Source: Ruminococcus sp. AF31-8BH (lineage in GTDB: Bacteria > Bacillota > Clostridia > Lachnospirales > Lachnospiraceae). From it: a DNA stretch of 64,000 bases. A model generated the notes under the pieces. That model had not been told where the DNA came from. It worked only from the letters and a program-made list of their open reading frames with translations, and did no database searches. The translations under genes were made by a program, and so were the position numbers. The stretch covers positions 124,328 to 188,327 of the forward strand of contig NZ_QTVN01000003.1 in the NCBI RefSeq assembly GCF_003460605.1, given 5' to 3'. Of the stretch, positions 63,624 through 64,000 are shown one piece after another. Numbering within the stretch: position 1 is the stretch's first letter; the number at the start of each line of letters is the position of its first letter.

Positions 63624-64000
63624 TTATTCAAAAATTGTGAATTTTACTTTAGTTCGACAACTTTGTACAGCAGCAACACTTCCCAGTGTTAAAGTTATAG
63701 CACTAACCACCTCGAATAATAGCTCCCTGGTTAACACAAGATCTGTGGGCTTCAAAAGTATCAGAATCAAGTCTGCCACACATGTAAAAAATGCAAATCC
63801 GACAATTGCGATGCTGCATCTTACCGGACGGCGTATTCCTTTTTCGTATTGTGCACGGGTCATATGGCCCACATGTTCCTCCGGAATCACCACCTGGGAT
63901 GTCTGCCCTTTCCCCTCCTGATTTCTGCAAAAGAGGAGAAGGGACACCCCTCCCATGATTCCATAGGAAATGGGAAAAATCATCGTCACGAAAGGAATCA
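63624..64000 (-). CDS. Small membrane protein, possibly continuing beyond the window
   Basis: The frame is open from the window edge; a GTG at 63989 is the first possible start but lacks a clear ribosome site, so the true start may be outside. The visible part has a hydrophobic segment at the start (PISYGIMGGVSLLLFC). A charged loop follows, with VIPEEHVGHMTRAQYEKGIR. Two further helices (CSIAIVGFAFFTCVADLILI and VVSAITLTLGSVAAV) come before a basic tail. I do not recognise a family. It is 166 bases upstream of oppA on the same strand, with the opp promoter in between. Confidence 0.6.
   Translation of the reverse strand, partial: IPFVTMIFPISYGIMGGVSLLLFCRNQEGKGQTSQVVIPEEHVGHMTRAQYEKGIRRPVRCSIAIVGFAFFTCVADLILILLKPTDLVLTRELLFEVVSAITLTLGSVAAVQSCRTKVKFTIFE

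Overview
This 64 kb window looks like the chromosome of a gut Firmicute of the family Lachnospiraceae, probably Blautia or a close relative. That placement is inferred from gene content (AddAB, DUF4250, a TnpV scar, HrcA/CIRCE control of clpB, SAS-type alarmone synthetase), AGGAGG-type ribosome sites and protein style. No rRNA gene is present to prove it. Most genes lie on the minus strand. I see no tRNA, rRNA, CRISPR array, prophage or intact insertion sequence.

Layout. 1-18.6 kb is housekeeping: an RluA pseudouridine synthase cut by the window edge, a YbaK deacylase with an internal deletion, an RsmF-type rRNA methyltransferase, a 213-base palindromic element, addBA recombination, nadE, hslO, a methyltransferase, a lipoprotein with a structured leader, and helD. 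18.8-23.4 kb is a MarR-controlled heterodimeric ABC exporter. 23.6-26.6 kb is a heat-shock unit (clpB plus DUF4250) with a CIRCE operator inside its promoter. 26.6-30.6 kb is an AT-richer decayed patch with TnpV, Crp/Fnr and MATE remnants, an HD-domain gene, a cytidylate-kinase-like gene and an intact MATE pump. The pump's leader RNA carries two tandem hairpins sharing a loop sequence I cannot assign to a known riboswitch. 30.6-34.2 kb encodes GtrB- and YfhO-type surface glycosylation.

34.3-41.0 kb is a nickel/peptide-type ABC import operon under a cobalamin riboswitch, with an additional type 1 periplasmic-binding protein as last gene; a cobalt or corrinoid importer is the likeliest reading. 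41.2-42.0 kb holds a broken membrane-protein gene and a MarR gene behind a perfect 35-base palindrome. 42.0-48.4 kb is a complete urease locus (ureABC, ureI, ureEFGD). Its only strong promoter lies just upstream of an intrinsic terminator, suggesting attenuation; an HD-domain paralogue of the 27 kb gene sits upstream. 48.8-50.3 kb is a glycine-riboswitch-controlled sodium:amino-acid symporter.

50.4-54.5 kb is pstSCAB-phoU. The PstS is circularly permuted: the segment that is the second half of ordinary PstS proteins comes first. 54.7-55.5 kb is a small alarmone synthetase, and 56.0-63.5 kb an opp operon whose OppC and OppA carry large extracytoplasmic insertions. All four solute-binding proteins in the window lack a lipobox cysteine.

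Three genes (ybaK, the Crp regulator, the YczE-like protein) have both ends preserved but the middle missing. The strongest candidates for something undescribed are the permuted PstS, the tandem-hairpin MATE leader, the cobalamin-controlled operon with two unrelated binding proteins, and the urease attenuator.
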